DNA from: an uncultured Gammaproteobacteria bacterium
Lineage (GTDB): Bacteria > Pseudomonadota > Gammaproteobacteria > SZUA-140
Assembly (NCBI GenBank): GCA_945788675.1
Contig: CALZMY010000284.1
Coordinates: forward strand, 1-9,618
Direction: 5' to 3'
DNA length: 9,618 nt
A program made the position numbers and the translations under genes. Below, in pieces: positions 1-7,257 of the stretch. Below the pieces are notes generated by a model that was not told the origin of the DNA, ran no database searches, and was given only the letters and a program-made list of their open reading frames with translations. Within the stretch, counting starts at the first letter, position 1. Every line of letters starts with the position of its first letter.

Positions 1-1474
1 ACACATCACGGATTGAGGGTGAATCGGTAAACAACATCACCAGCCGATCGATACCAATACCTTCACCCGCCGTGGGTGGCATACCATGTTCCAGCGCGCA
101 GATGTAGTCTTCATCAAAATGCATCGCCTCATCATCGCCCGCCTCTTTCTCAGCCAGCTGCTGACGAAAACGTTCCGCCTGATCTTCGGCATCATTCAAC
201 TCGGTAAAGCCGTTGGCGATTTCACGCCCGCCGATAAAGAGCTCAAAGCGATCAGTGATAGAGGGGTCGTCATCATTGCGACGCGCCAGAGGTGAAACCT
301 CTGTTGGATACGCCGTAATAAAAGTAGGGTCCATTAGACGCGACTCGACAGTCTTTTCAAAGATCTCAATCTGGAGTTTGCCAATGCCATAGCTCTCTTT
401 AACGGGAATCGACAGCCGCTCTGCGATGGCCTTCAGACTTTCGATCTTCTCCAACGCTTCTGCCTTGATATCCGCATTGTAATGCAGGATCGACTCTTTC
501 ACCGACATGCGGGTAAAGGGCTTACCAAAGTCATACTCATCACCCTGATACGAGATGATGGTATTTCCAATCACCGTCTCTGCTAACCCACGAAACAGCG
601 CTTCACTCAGGTCCATCAGGTCATGAAAATCGGCATAGGCCTGATAGAACTCCAGCATCGTAAACTCAGGATTATGGCGTGTCGAAAGTCCTTCGTTACG
701 GAAGTTACGGTTGATCTCGAAGACACGTTCGAAACCACCGACCACCAGACGCTTTAGATAGAGCTCTGGTGCAATACGCAAATAGAGATCGATATCGAGT
801 GCATTATGATAGGTCTCGAACGGACGTGCTGTTGCCCCCCCCGGCACCACCTGCATCATCGGTGTTTCAACCTCAAGAAAATCGCGCTCGATCAGAAAAT
901 TGCGGATATAACTGACGATCCTGGTGCGTGTTCGGAAGGTGTCGCGGGTTGGCTCATTCATGATCAAATCGAGGTAGCGCTGACGATAGCGAATCTCCTG
1001 ATCGGTGACGCCGTGATACTTCTCAGGCAGTGGACGCAATGCCTTGGTCAGCAGACGAACAGTATCGGCACGTACCGACAGCTCACCTGTTTTGGTCTTA
1101 AACAGCTTGCCCTCAATACCGATGATGTCGCCAATGTCCCAACGCTTGAAGGCGTGATATTCATCGACACCAATCACATCGCGCTGCACGTAGATCTGCA
1201 TCTTGCCGGACATGTCCTGGATATGAACAAAGCTCGCCTTGCCCATCATACGACGCGTCATGATGCGACCCGCAATCTGCACCGTAATCGCCGCAGGCTC
1301 TAATATTTCGTTGTCTTGCTCACCGTACTCAGCATGCAGCTCACCGTTAACGACATTGCGACGAAAATCACATGGAAAGGGATTTCCCTGTTCACGCAGC
1401 TCCGTTAGCTTTGCGCGACGCTGGGCAATCTGTTCCTGCTCCTGCTCTTGTTCCTGCACCTTTTGCTCACTCAT
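1..1474 (-). CDS. lysS: Lysyl-tRNA synthetase, class II (3' end cut by window edge)
   Basis: Charges tRNA-Lys with lysine in the cytoplasm using ATP. About 491 codons are visible from the ATG at 1474 and no stop is reached; the E. coli enzyme is 505 residues, so roughly a dozen C-terminal residues lie outside the window. Reading the minus strand gives an N-terminal charged helix with an EQEQEQEQ run (residues 8-15), an anticodon-binding OB fold at about 60-145, then the class II catalytic core: motif 1 region (LEVETPMMQ followed by GGATARPF, near 200-215), motif 2 (FRNEGLSTRHNPEF, near 260) and motif 3 (GIGIDRLVMLF, near 471). The reading frame is intact. The start fits MSEQ, as in E. coli LysS, with a GAGAG just upstream. 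It follows prfB by 73 bp on the same strand, the same order as in E. coli, so co-transcription is likely. Identification is essentially certain. Confidence 0.97.
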   Translation of the reverse strand, partial: MSEQKVQEQEQEQEQIAQRRAKLTELREQGNPFPCDFRRNVVNGELHAEYGEQDNEILEPAAITVQIAGRIMTRRMMGKASFVHIQDMSGKMQIYVQRDVIGVDEYHAFKRWDIGDIIGIEGKLFKTKTGELSVRADTVRLLTKALRPLPEKYHGVTDQEIRYRQRYLDLIMNEPTRDTFRTRTRIVSYIRNFLIERDFLEVETPMMQVVPGGATARPFETYHNALDIDLYLRIAPELYLKRLVVGGFERVFEINRNFRNEGLSTRHNPEFTMLEFYQAYADFHDLMDLSEALFRGLAETVIGNTIISYQGDEYDFGKPFTRMSVKESILHYNADIKAEALEKIESLKAIAERLSIPVKESYGIGKLQIEIFEKTVESRLMDPTFITAYPTEVSPLARRNDDDPSITDRFELFIGGREIANGFTELNDAEDQAERFRQQLAEKEAGDDEAMHFDEDYICALEHGMPPTAGEGIGIDRLVMLFTDSPSIRDV

Positions 1475-1547
1475 CTCTCATTCCAGATTATATTAATAAA
1501 CAAAGTCCTTCCCTTTTCCCTCTCATCTTTTCCCTTTGCCCCGATTT

Positions 1548-2646
1548 TTATAACCCGCTCTTCAGGCTCGCTTCGATAAATTGATCGATATCCCCATCCA
1601 GCACCGCCTGGGTATTACCGGTCTCGACGGCAGTACGCAGGTCTTTGATACGCGACTGATCCAGCACATAAGATCGAATCTGACTCCCCCAACCGATGTC
1701 TGACTTGGTCTCTTCCAGTGCCTGTTTATCTTCGTTACGTTTCTGCATCTCTACTTCATACAGGCGTGATTTCAACTGTTTCATCGCGGTCGCACGGTTT
1801 TTATGTTGCGAACGATCATTTTGACACTGTACCACCACCCCGCTTGGCTCATGAGTAATACGGACCGCCGAATCGGTACGGTTGACGTGCTGACCACCGG
1901 CACCACTGGCACGATAGGTATCGATACGCAGGTCAGCCGGGTTAATGTCGATATCAAAATCATCTGAGACCTCGGGCGAGACAAAGACTGCCGCAAATGA
2001 TGTATGCCGTCGGCTGCCAGAATCAAACGGTGACTTGCGAACCAGACGGTGTACACCACATTCCGTACGCAACCAGCCGTAGGCATAGTCCCCCTCAAAC
2101 TTTATGGTGGCACTCTTAATACCCGCAACTTCACCCGCAGAACATTCGATTAAATCAGTTTTAAAACCACGACGTTCGCCCCATCGCAGGTACATGCGCA
2201 ACAACATTTCAGCCCAATCCTGCGCTTCTGTCCCGCCAGAGCCGGATTGAATATCGACAAAGGCGTTATTGGGGTCCATTTCGCCAGAAAACATACGACG
2301 AAACTCCAGCGCCGCAAGCTTCGCCTCCAGATCATCCAGATCCGTGATCACCGCATTGGCAGTCTCTTCATCATTTTCATCTTCAGCAAGCTGTAATAGC
2401 TCCAGCCCTTCACTCAATCCATCATTTAGCTGGTCAAAGGTTCCCACCATCTCGCTAAGCTGTGCGCGTTCACGCCCTAACGCCTGCGCACGTTCAGCGT
2501 TATTCCACACCTCTGGGTCTTCTAATTCGCGCGTAACCTCGGTCAGTGCTTCACGTCGATTATCGACGTCAAAGATACCCCCTAAGGGCTTCTACGCGCC
2601 CCTGCATATCCTTGATACGACCGAAAATCAGATTTAATTCCAACAT
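1548..2646 (-). CDS. prfB: Peptide chain release factor 2 (RF2), expressed by programmed +1 frameshift
   Basis: RF2 recognises UGA and UAA stop codons and triggers peptide release on the ribosome. The gene is in two frames: 25 codons from ATG 2646 (MLELNLIF..., ending RGYL) reach an in-frame TGA at 2571-2569; skipping base 2571 puts translation into the long frame (DVDNRREAL...) to TAA at 1550-1548. The joined product is 365 residues, the same length as E. coli RF2. The stop-codon-reading tripeptide SPF is at 205-207 and the catalytic GGQ at 250-252, the E. coli positions. Residue 246 is Ala (YRASGAGGQ), as in most RF2s; E. coli K-12 is unusual in carrying Thr there. A caller that ignores frameshifting would start at a GTG near 2510 and lose 45 residues. 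GGGAAG just upstream of ATG 2646 can serve as ribosome binding site. lysS follows. The gene autoregulates: low RF2 gives more frameshifting at the UGA. Confidence 0.97.
2568..2583 (-). promoter_or_regulatory. prfB programmed +1 frameshift site
   Basis: On the minus strand the site reads AGGGGGTATCTTTGAC. An internal Shine-Dalgarno-like AGGGGG (2583-2578) lies three bases before the slippery CTT (2574-2572), which is followed by the in-frame stop TGA (2571-2569) and C (2568). It matches the well-studied E. coli prfB site from AGG through the C after TGA. The SD-like element pushes the ribosome +1 when RF2 is scarce, giving autoregulation. Confidence 0.96.
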
Positions 2647-2721
2647 ATTACTTCCCATTAGCGCGCTGAAAAAATAGATAAGGGCAGGATTCTACAGGAA
2701 ATATAGGTCGAGGTACATGAG

Positions 2722-2862
2722 ATGCCAGTCATTGCACAACTCACTGAAGTCATGATTTTCACGATGCAACAGGGGAATCTGGCCTGCATTTTGCTCTCTC
2801 CTAAGCAGACGTCAATTTCTAACCATAGAAACAGATCAATTGAGTTGAAAGTGGTCAAATGA
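2722..2862 (+). CDS. Possible small ORF (46 aa) coupled to the PagP-like gene
   Basis: An uninterrupted 46-codon frame starts at ATG 2722 (MPVIAQLTEVMIFTMQQGN...) and ends with TGA at 2860-2862, overlapping the ATG of the next gene at 2859 as ATGA. A GAGG motif (2710-2713) sits 8 bases before its ATG, a normal Shine-Dalgarno spacing, whereas the following gene has only a weak AGTGG before its own ATG. This arrangement suggests a short leader ORF coupled to the gene behind it. I recognise no family; the peptide has a mildly hydrophobic first half and a basic, polar second half. A frame this short can arise by chance, so the call is tentative. Confidence 0.27.
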   Translation: MPVIAQLTEVMIFTMQQGNLACILLSPKQTSISNHRNRSIELKVVK

Positions 2863-3440
2863 AGACAATAAATAGAGTTGCACGGACAGCAACAAAAGCA
2901 TGCGCAGCCACATCGCCATTATTCTGGCAGCCAGTCATCAATATAATCACTGGAGCCTTCCTGGCAATATCTTTATTAGTTACCCATAGTAGCGTAAAAG
3001 CAGCGGGTTACCATTTAATACTCAATGGAAAATCTTTTCATAAAGAACAACCTAAAAAAGGTTCGTTTAATGAAGAAAACTGGGGGCTTGGCCTTCAATA
3101 TGATTTCGAAATTTACAGAAAACACTGGCAACCTTACCTGACCGCCTCTGGCTTCAGGGATTCCTATAAAAGAAACTCTTTCTATGCTGGCGGCGGGATG
3201 ATGAGGCGCTTTTCTCTTGCGAGGATACAAAAAGATCTTAATTTTGGTGCGGGTCTTGTTGCCTTCGTTATGATCCGAAAGGACCACCATAACCGCCGCC
3301 CATTCCTTGGCGCACTCCCTGCATTTACATTAGGGTCCGATAACGTCGCCGTCAATCTCAGCTATGTGCCAAAGGTTGAGCCAAAACTTGTTCCGTTATG
3401 GTTTATTCAATTAAAAATTTCCTTTAAAAGCTTTCAATAA
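2859..3440 (+). CDS. PagP-like outer-membrane beta-barrel protein (possible lipid A acyltransferase relative)
   Basis: 193 residues. A long N-terminal region (1-30) precedes a hydrophobic segment (about 29-43) and a likely signal-peptidase site after VKAA (residue 49), giving a mature protein of about 144 residues. The mature part has alternating short aromatic strands typical of a small beta barrel. Aligned by eye with E. coli PagP (mature 161 residues) it keeps several landmarks: FNEENWG (70-76) against YNERPWG, GFRDSYKR (98-105) against FKDSWNK which carries the catalytic Asp-Ser, LGALPAFTLGS against the LLPLASVG segment, and SYVPKV against TYIPGT. Candidate catalytic histidines are H52 and H61. 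PagP moves palmitate to lipid A in the outer membrane; whether this protein does so is inference, and many relatives are only called hypothetical barrels. The unusually long n-region leaves the start uncertain, but no later in-frame ATG precedes the mature part. It is followed by a separate cold-shock gene. Confidence 0.62.
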   Translation: MKTINRVARTATKACAATSPLFWQPVINIITGAFLAISLLVTHSSVKAAGYHLILNGKSFHKEQPKKGSFNEENWGLGLQYDFEIYRKHWQPYLTASGFRDSYKRNSFYAGGGMMRRFSLARIQKDLNFGAGLVAFVMIRKDHHNRRPFLGALPAFTLGSDNVAVNLSYVPKVEPKLVPLWFIQLKISFKSFQ

Positions 3441-3539
3441 GAGGCATTCACAATAGTGTAATTATCAATGACAGGACAAACGATTTAAGCCACGCCCCAT
3501 CTCCTTCAATATCAAATCACCATCATGATCGATAAGAAG

Positions 3540-3568
3540 TTCACATTCCGTAAGGAAATAGGTACACT
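3540..3568 (+). promoter_or_regulatory. Candidate sigma-70 promoter for the cold-shock gene
   Basis: TTCACA (3540-3545, five of six consensus -35 bases) and TACACT (3563-3568, four of six -10 bases) are spaced 17 bp apart. Transcription would start near 3575 and give a 5' leader of roughly 87 bases before the csp ATG, in keeping with the leaders of cold-shock mRNAs. The -10 is weak and no E. coli-like cold box was recognised. Confidence 0.35.
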
Positions 3569-3661
3569 CGAATGTAATTGCACAAGACACGGCGCATCGT
3601 ATGAGCGTTATCTATTGCAATTGATTTAGAAAATCTTTTTAGACTAGAGGTAATAACAGAC

Positions 3662-3868
3662 ATGGTTACAGGCACCGTTAAATGGTTTAACGAATCTAAA
3701 GGTTTCGGTTTTATCACCCCAGCAGATGGCAGCGCAGATGTTTTTGTTCACTTCTCTGCAATTGCAGGAGATGGCTTCAAGACCCTCGCAGAAGGACAGG
3801 CCGTCAACTTCAATGTAGAAGATGGCCCCAAAGGTCTACAGGCGACACAGGTTTCAGTTGAGGGTTAA
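3662..3868 (+). CDS. Cold-shock domain protein (CspA family)
   Basis: A 68-residue single-domain nucleic-acid chaperone that binds single-stranded RNA and DNA and melts RNA structure in the cytoplasm. Both signature motifs are present: RNP1 as KGFGFI (13-18) and RNP2 as VFVHF (27-31), after the standard opening TGTVKWFNESKGFGF. Length is normal for the family (about 65-75). AGAGGT at 3646-3651 is a good ribosome binding site 10 bases before the ATG. Gammaproteobacteria carry several paralogues, some induced by cold and some constitutive; which type this is cannot be told from sequence. It appears to be monocistronic, with a hairpin after the stop. The family assignment is firm; the specific csp letter is not assigned. 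Confidence 0.95.
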   Translation: MVTGTVKWFNESKGFGFITPADGSADVFVHFSAIAGDGFKTLAEGQAVNFNVEDGPKGLQATQVSVEG

Positions 3869-3898
3869 TTAGAACCCCCGTGTTCTGTTCCTATTTTT

Positions 3899-3925
3899 CG
3901 CCCTTGTGAGCAATTTGCAAGGGCG
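3899..3925 (+). terminator. Candidate terminator after the cold-shock gene
   Basis: An 8-bp perfect inverted repeat, CGCCCTTG (3899-3906) and CAAGGGCG (3918-3925), encloses an 11-base loop and starts about 30 bases after the csp stop. The tract that follows (TATTAATTTGTTT) is T-rich rather than a pure T run, so efficiency is uncertain. A weaker 5-bp hairpin (AGAAC/GTTCT, about 3871-3886) followed by a TATTTTT tract lies just before it and may act instead. Confidence 0.45.
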
Positions 3926-4038
3926 TATTAATTTGTTTGGGCATAAATTTCACAATCTTTACGTCGTCATCACCGCAGTACAATTTTCTCTAGCGGCAAC
4001 CTCAACCATAAACCAAAAAAACCTTAGAAACCAATCAG

Positions 4039-4067
4039 TTGATAGGTCATGGTTATTTCTGTATAAT
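4039..4067 (+). promoter_or_regulatory. Near-consensus sigma-70 promoter for the SulP transporter
   Basis: TTGATA (4039-4044, five of six -35 bases) and TATAAT (4062-4067, perfect -10) are separated by exactly 17 bp. Transcription would begin near 4074, giving a leader of about 35 bases with AAGAG (4095-4099) as ribosome binding site 10 bases before ATG 4110. The strength suggests constitutive expression of the transporter gene; no operator was recognised. Confidence 0.75.
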
Positions 4068-4109
4068 TCACGCCCTTGAATTCGCTCCTGACCTAAGAGT
4101 ACGCACCCC

Positions 4110-5636
4110 ATGTTTGATCTCCGCTCGACCCACAAAAATCTCAAAGATGATCTCTTATCCGGAGTAACAGTGTCACTGGCAATGGTGCCAGAAGCGATCG
4201 CCTTTGCCTTTGTCGCAGGTGTCAATCCACTGGTAGGTCTCTATGCCGCATTTTTTGTTGGCCTGATAGCCGCTTCTATCGGCGGACGACCAGGCATGAT
4301 ATCAGGGGCCACTGGCGCGCTCGCGGTGGTGATGGTGGCACTGGTCGCCGACCACGGCGTCGAATATCTGTTTGCTGCGGTTGTTTTGATGGGCATCATC
4401 CAGGTCAGCGCAGGTGCGTTGCGCCTCGGAAAATTTATCCGCATGGTGCCGTACCCAGTGATGCTTGGCTTTGTGAATGGCCTGGCAATTGTCATCTTCC
4501 TCGCCCAGTTACAGCAGTTTAAAGAAGAAAAGGTGAACGGCGCTGAAGGCTGGCTTGCGATGCCTGATATGGCACTGCTGCTGGGGCTGGTGGCTATCAC
4601 CATGGCGATCATCCACTACCTGCCGCGTTTCACACGCGCAATCCCGTCATCTCTGGCCGCGATCATTGTTATCACAGTCATCGTAACACTGCTTAACCTG
4701 GACGTTCGCACCGTGGGCGATGTCGCATCCATCGGCGGTGGCCTGCCTGATTTTCATATCCCGGATGTCCCTTTCACCTGGGAAACGCTGATGATCATCC
4801 TCCCCTATTCGTTGATTCTCGCCGCTATCGGTTTGATTGAATCACTACTCACGATGCGCCTGATTGACGAAGTCACCCAGACGCGCGGCAGAGGCAATAA
4901 AGAGTGTATCGGACAAGGCACCGCCAACGTCGTGACCGGATTCTTTGGTGGTATGGGTGGCTGCGCGATGATCGGCCAGAGCATGATCAACATCAACTCC
5001 GGTGGACTCGGGCGTCTCTCTGGCATCTCGGCGGCAATCGCCCTGCTCTGTTATATCCTGTTTGCCTCACCACTCATTGAAATGATCCCAGTGGCAGCGC
5101 TGGTTGGCGTGATGTTTATCGTCGTGCTTGGTACCTTTGAATGGTCAAGCTTCCGCATCATGGGCAAGATCCCACGTGCCGACGCCTTTGTGCTGGTGCT
5201 GGTCTCGGGAATAACCGTTGCCACCGATCTCGCCATTGCGGTGATCATCGGCGTGATAGTCTCTGCGCTGGTCTTTGCATGGGAGAGCGCCAAACACATG
5301 AGCGCCAAAACCTATACCAAGGAAAATGGCACACTTGTATACGAACTACATGGGCCGTTATTTTTCAGTTCGGTCACTAGCTTCAATGAGATTTTCGATC
5401 CAAACAATGATCCGGATGAGATTGAAATCGACTTTCGCCACACAAGAGTTTCAGATCATTCAGGAATCGAAGCGATCGACTCTGTGGCCGAACGTTATTC
5501 CAAACTGGGCAAGAAATTACATTTGACTCATTTGAGTCCAGAATGTATTTCACTACTCGTAAAGGCTGAAGACCTGGCAGAAGTTAATGTTAGTGAAGAC
5601 CCCCATTATCATGTTGCGACGGATCGTTTGGGTTAA
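4110..5636 (+). CDS. SulP-family inorganic anion transporter with STAS domain
   Basis: A 508-residue inner-membrane secondary transporter of the SulP/SLC26 family, whose members move sulfate, bicarbonate or other anions, often with Na+ or H+. The transmembrane region covers about 12-392, a series of hydrophobic helices including AMVPEAIAFAFVAG (24-37) and the conserved block ESLLTMRLIDEVTQ followed by GQGTANVVTGFFGGMGGC (244-285). The GGMGGCAMIGQSMININSGG stretch resembles the B. subtilis YbaR-type branch more than the classic sulfate permeases. A cytoplasmic STAS domain occupies about 404-500; its anti-sigma-antagonist-like signature is DFRHTRVSDHSGIEAID (441-457). The start has a ribosome binding site and a strong promoter. 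It is transcribed toward moeA, 107 bp away, with no clear terminator on the plus strand. Substrate cannot be read from sequence; a link to molybdate is unsupported, because molybdate transporters of the MOT1 type lack a STAS domain. Confidence 0.93.
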   Translation: MFDLRSTHKNLKDDLLSGVTVSLAMVPEAIAFAFVAGVNPLVGLYAAFFVGLIAASIGGRPGMISGATGALAVVMVALVADHGVEYLFAAVVLMGIIQVSAGALRLGKFIRMVPYPVMLGFVNGLAIVIFLAQLQQFKEEKVNGAEGWLAMPDMALLLGLVAITMAIIHYLPRFTRAIPSSLAAIIVITVIVTLLNLDVRTVGDVASIGGGLPDFHIPDVPFTWETLMIILPYSLILAAIGLIESLLTMRLIDEVTQTRGRGNKECIGQGTANVVTGFFGGMGGCAMIGQSMININSGGLGRLSGISAAIALLCYILFASPLIEMIPVAALVGVMFIVVLGTFEWSSFRIMGKIPRADAFVLVLVSGITVATDLAIAVIIGVIVSALVFAWESAKHMSAKTYTKENGTLVYELHGPLFFSSVTSFNEIFDPNNDPDEIEIDFRHTRVSDHSGIEAIDSVAERYSKLGKKLHLTHLSPECISLLVKAEDLAEVNVSEDPHYHVATDRLG

Positions 5637-5672
5637 GCAGATTAGCTTTTAAAATGGTAATCCCCTCAAAAC

Positions 5673-5697
5673 TTAACGATACTCAGGTGATAGTTAA
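5673..5697 (-). terminator. Weak candidate terminator after moeA
   Basis: In the 107-bp convergent gap between the SulP gene and moeA, TTAAC/GTTAA arms extended by two more pairs across a mismatch form a short A/T-rich hairpin about 47 bases after the moeA stop, followed on the minus strand by GTTTTG. Both the stem and the T-tract are poor, and nothing better is visible in this gap. Confidence 0.2.
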
Positions 5698-5743
5698 AAA
5701 TGATGGATGAATTACCCTTTAAGCCCTTGATCAACAATACTGA

Positions 5744-7009
5744 TTAATTTTCGAAAACTGCATCCGGCAGGATTTGTACAGGAACCCGCTCACCGGTCTT
5801 GAAGTCGCTGTGTTCTTCCGATAATACCAACAAGCTATTGGCCTGGACCATCGATGTCAATATGCCACTGCCAAGGGGACCACTCAATTTGGCTTTGTAA
5901 CTGCCCGCATCATAATCATAGTTTGTGAGCGCACGGGCAAAATGACGCCGTCCAGGACGTTGCCGAATATCTTCAAGCAGCTCCGCCTCGACTTGCGTTA
6001 AATGTAAACTCTGCAAACCCTGCATTTTTCGTAAAGTGGGATAGACAAACTGATAAAAGGCGACCATGCACGAAACAGGATTGCCGGGCAGCCCAAATAA
6101 CAGAGTCGGGCGATGCCCTGCCCGTCCCTTCAAAATGCCGAATGCTACGGGGTGACCGGGGCGCATCTTGACACGCCAGAAATGCATTTCACAGCCAAGC
6201 TCTTTTAATACATCCTTAACATAATCGTATTTGCCAACTGAGACGCCCCCCACCACAATTGCGATATCGGCGGCAGAGGCTTCAAGTACCTTGACTGTCA
6301 ACGCTTCACGATCATCGCCGGCTGTCTGTAACATGACTGGTTTGGCGCCACATTCGCGCACCAGGCCGGATACTGAGAATGCGTTGCTATTGATAATCTT
6401 CTCAGACCCTAAATCATCGCCTGGATCTGCCAGTTCGTTGCCCGTCGCAAGAACCGAGACACGTGGTTGCTGATATATCTGTGCCCACACATGGCCGGCA
6501 GTGGCGAGCATGCCCAATTCGGCTGGGCGAACCCGTCGACCTGCCGAAATCACGCTCTGTCCGACCTGAATGTCTTCGCCTCGGGGACGAATGTTCGCCC
6601 CTTTATTTGGTGCCTTGATAATGACCACATGATCACCTTCGAGCGTAGTATCCTCAACACGCACAACGGTATCGGCATTCTCAGGCAGCGGTGCCCCGGT
6701 CATGATTGAGACGGCCTCACCTGCGGCCAGCGCCTGTTTCGGCAATCCTCCAGCAGCAACTTCATCAACGATGGGTAAGATCGCTGGGGTACCCTCATTG
6801 ACCGACTGAATATCGTGCCAGCGCACGGCATAACCATCCATTGCCGAGTTATTCCAGGGCGGATGCTCACGTCTGGCAATAATGTTCTCGGCAAGCACTT
6901 TGCCAAGTGTGTCGGTGATTGCAACACGCTCGGTGCCCATCACCATGGTTTGTGCCAGGACAATTTCAGTTGCTTCATCAACAGACAACATGGTCAGTAT
7001 TTCATCCAT
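5744..7009 (-). CDS. moeA: Molybdopterin molybdenumtransferase MoeA
   Basis: Inserts molybdate into adenylylated molybdopterin, with release of AMP, to form Mo-molybdopterin in the cytoplasm. 421 residues from ATG 7009 (E. coli MoeA is 411). Landmarks are NNSAMDGYAV (53-62), SIMTGAPLPE (101-110), IRPRGEDI (140-147), VLATGNEL (186-193), the molybdopterin-binding GGVSVGKYDY (254-263) and FGLPGNPVS (306-314), covering all the MoeA domains. The frame stays open upstream to an ATG at 7117, but that would add 36 residues coming partly from a repeat element; ATG 7009 has a strong AAAGGAG seven bases upstream and aligns with the family. The gene is last in the Moco block and is separated from mobBA by a 248-bp gap that contains a MITE-like insertion. 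Assignment is firm; some organisms carry several moeA copies, and a variant role in tungsten insertion cannot be excluded. Confidence 0.96.
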   Translation of the reverse strand: MDEILTMLSVDEATEIVLAQTMVMGTERVAITDTLGKVLAENIIARREHPPWNNSAMDGYAVRWHDIQSVNEGTPAILPIVDEVAAGGLPKQALAAGEAVSIMTGAPLPENADTVVRVEDTTLEGDHVVIIKAPNKGANIRPRGEDIQVGQSVISAGRRVRPAELGMLATAGHVWAQIYQQPRVSVLATGNELADPGDDLGSEKIINSNAFSVSGLVRECGAKPVMLQTAGDDREALTVKVLEASAADIAIVVGGVSVGKYDYVKDVLKELGCEMHFWRVKMRPGHPVAFGILKGRAGHRPTLLFGLPGNPVSCMVAFYQFVYPTLRKMQGLQSLHLTQVEAELLEDIRQRPGRRHFARALTNYDYDAGSYKAKLSGPLGSGILTSMVQANSLLVLSEEHSDFKTGERVPVQILPDAVFEN

Positions 7010-7016
7010 CACACCT

Positions 7017-7023
7017 CTCCTTT
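7017..7023 (-). promoter_or_regulatory. Strong ribosome binding site deciding the moeA start
   Basis: AAAGGAG on the minus strand, seven bases before ATG 7009. It selects this start over the in-frame ATG at 7117, which lies inside the repeat element and has no comparable site. Confidence 0.85.
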
Positions 7024-7082
7024 GCCAATGAGCAAGCCAGATATTACCTTCGACCTGCCAGCATAAGCACACAACTAATAAA

Positions 7083-7220
7083 TTAAGGAACCTCTGATTA
7101 ATTACGTTATGTGTCATTGCGAGCGAAGCGCGGCAATCTCAATACTATAAGATTCATCAAGTTAGGAGATTGCTTCGTCACTTCGTTCCTCGCAATGACA
7201 ATTAATCAGAGGTTCCTTAA
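7083..7220. mobile_element. Palindromic MITE-like element in the Moco gene cluster
   Basis: A 138-bp inverted-repeat element with no coding capacity. Perfect 17-bp terminal inverted repeats, GGAACCTCTGATTAATT (7087-7103) and its complement (7200-7216), are flanked on both sides by TTAA (7083-7086, 7217-7220), consistent with a 4-bp target duplication. Inside, the left arm (7113-7140) begins GTCATTGCGAG and ends GCAATCTC; the right arm (7166-7199) is its inverted counterpart with a longer middle. The left side has 9 extra bases (7104-7112) between terminal repeat and core arm. The TTAA flanks and GGAACCTCTGA ends recall IS5-group insertion sequences (known YTAR target); the link is inference. 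In mRNA it would form a long hairpin between mobBA and moeA. Confidence 0.85.
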
Positions 7221-7257
7221 AACAGGATTAAATTTTTCTTATTGCTGAATTTAAACC

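Noticed and set aside
834..841. Eight-C homopolymer in lysS as a possible phase-variation tract
   Set aside because: The frame continues correctly through it as VVPGGAT, a conserved essential part of the catalytic core; switching an essential gene off is implausible.
806..1303. 165-codon plus-strand open frame
   Set aside because: It is antisense to conserved lysS coding sequence and its translation has no recognisable domain; a shadow frame.
1427..1453. Glu-Gln codon repeat at the lysS N-terminus as a variable tandem repeat
   Set aside because: Only a few imperfect CAG/GAG codons in a normally variable charged helix; too short to claim repeat instability.
2269..2637. 122-codon plus-strand frame rich in serine
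   Set aside because: It is antisense to the 5' part of prfB; the serine-rich composition follows from reading that coding strand backwards.
2658..2858. 66-codon minus-strand frame upstream of prfB
   Set aside because: Cysteine-rich, unlike any family I know, no good ribosome binding site, and it covers the region expected to hold the prfB promoter.
3525..3629. 34-codon plus-strand frame before the cold-shock gene
   Set aside because: No Shine-Dalgarno before its ATG, and the better explanation of this stretch is promoter plus 5' leader of the csp gene.
4241..4612. 123-codon minus-strand frame inside the SulP gene
   Set aside because: Antisense to conserved transmembrane segments; composition is that of a mirror frame.
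4110..5636. SulP gene as a molybdate transporter feeding the adjacent Moco genes
   Set aside because: It is on the opposite strand with its own promoter, carries a STAS domain unlike MOT1-type molybdate transporters, and its conserved blocks fit generic SulP anion carriers.
7010..7117. 36-residue N-terminal extension of MoeA from an ATG at 7117
   Set aside because: The added sequence is partly translated from the MITE-like repeat, lacks a ribosome binding site, and ATG 7009 has a strong AAAGGAG.
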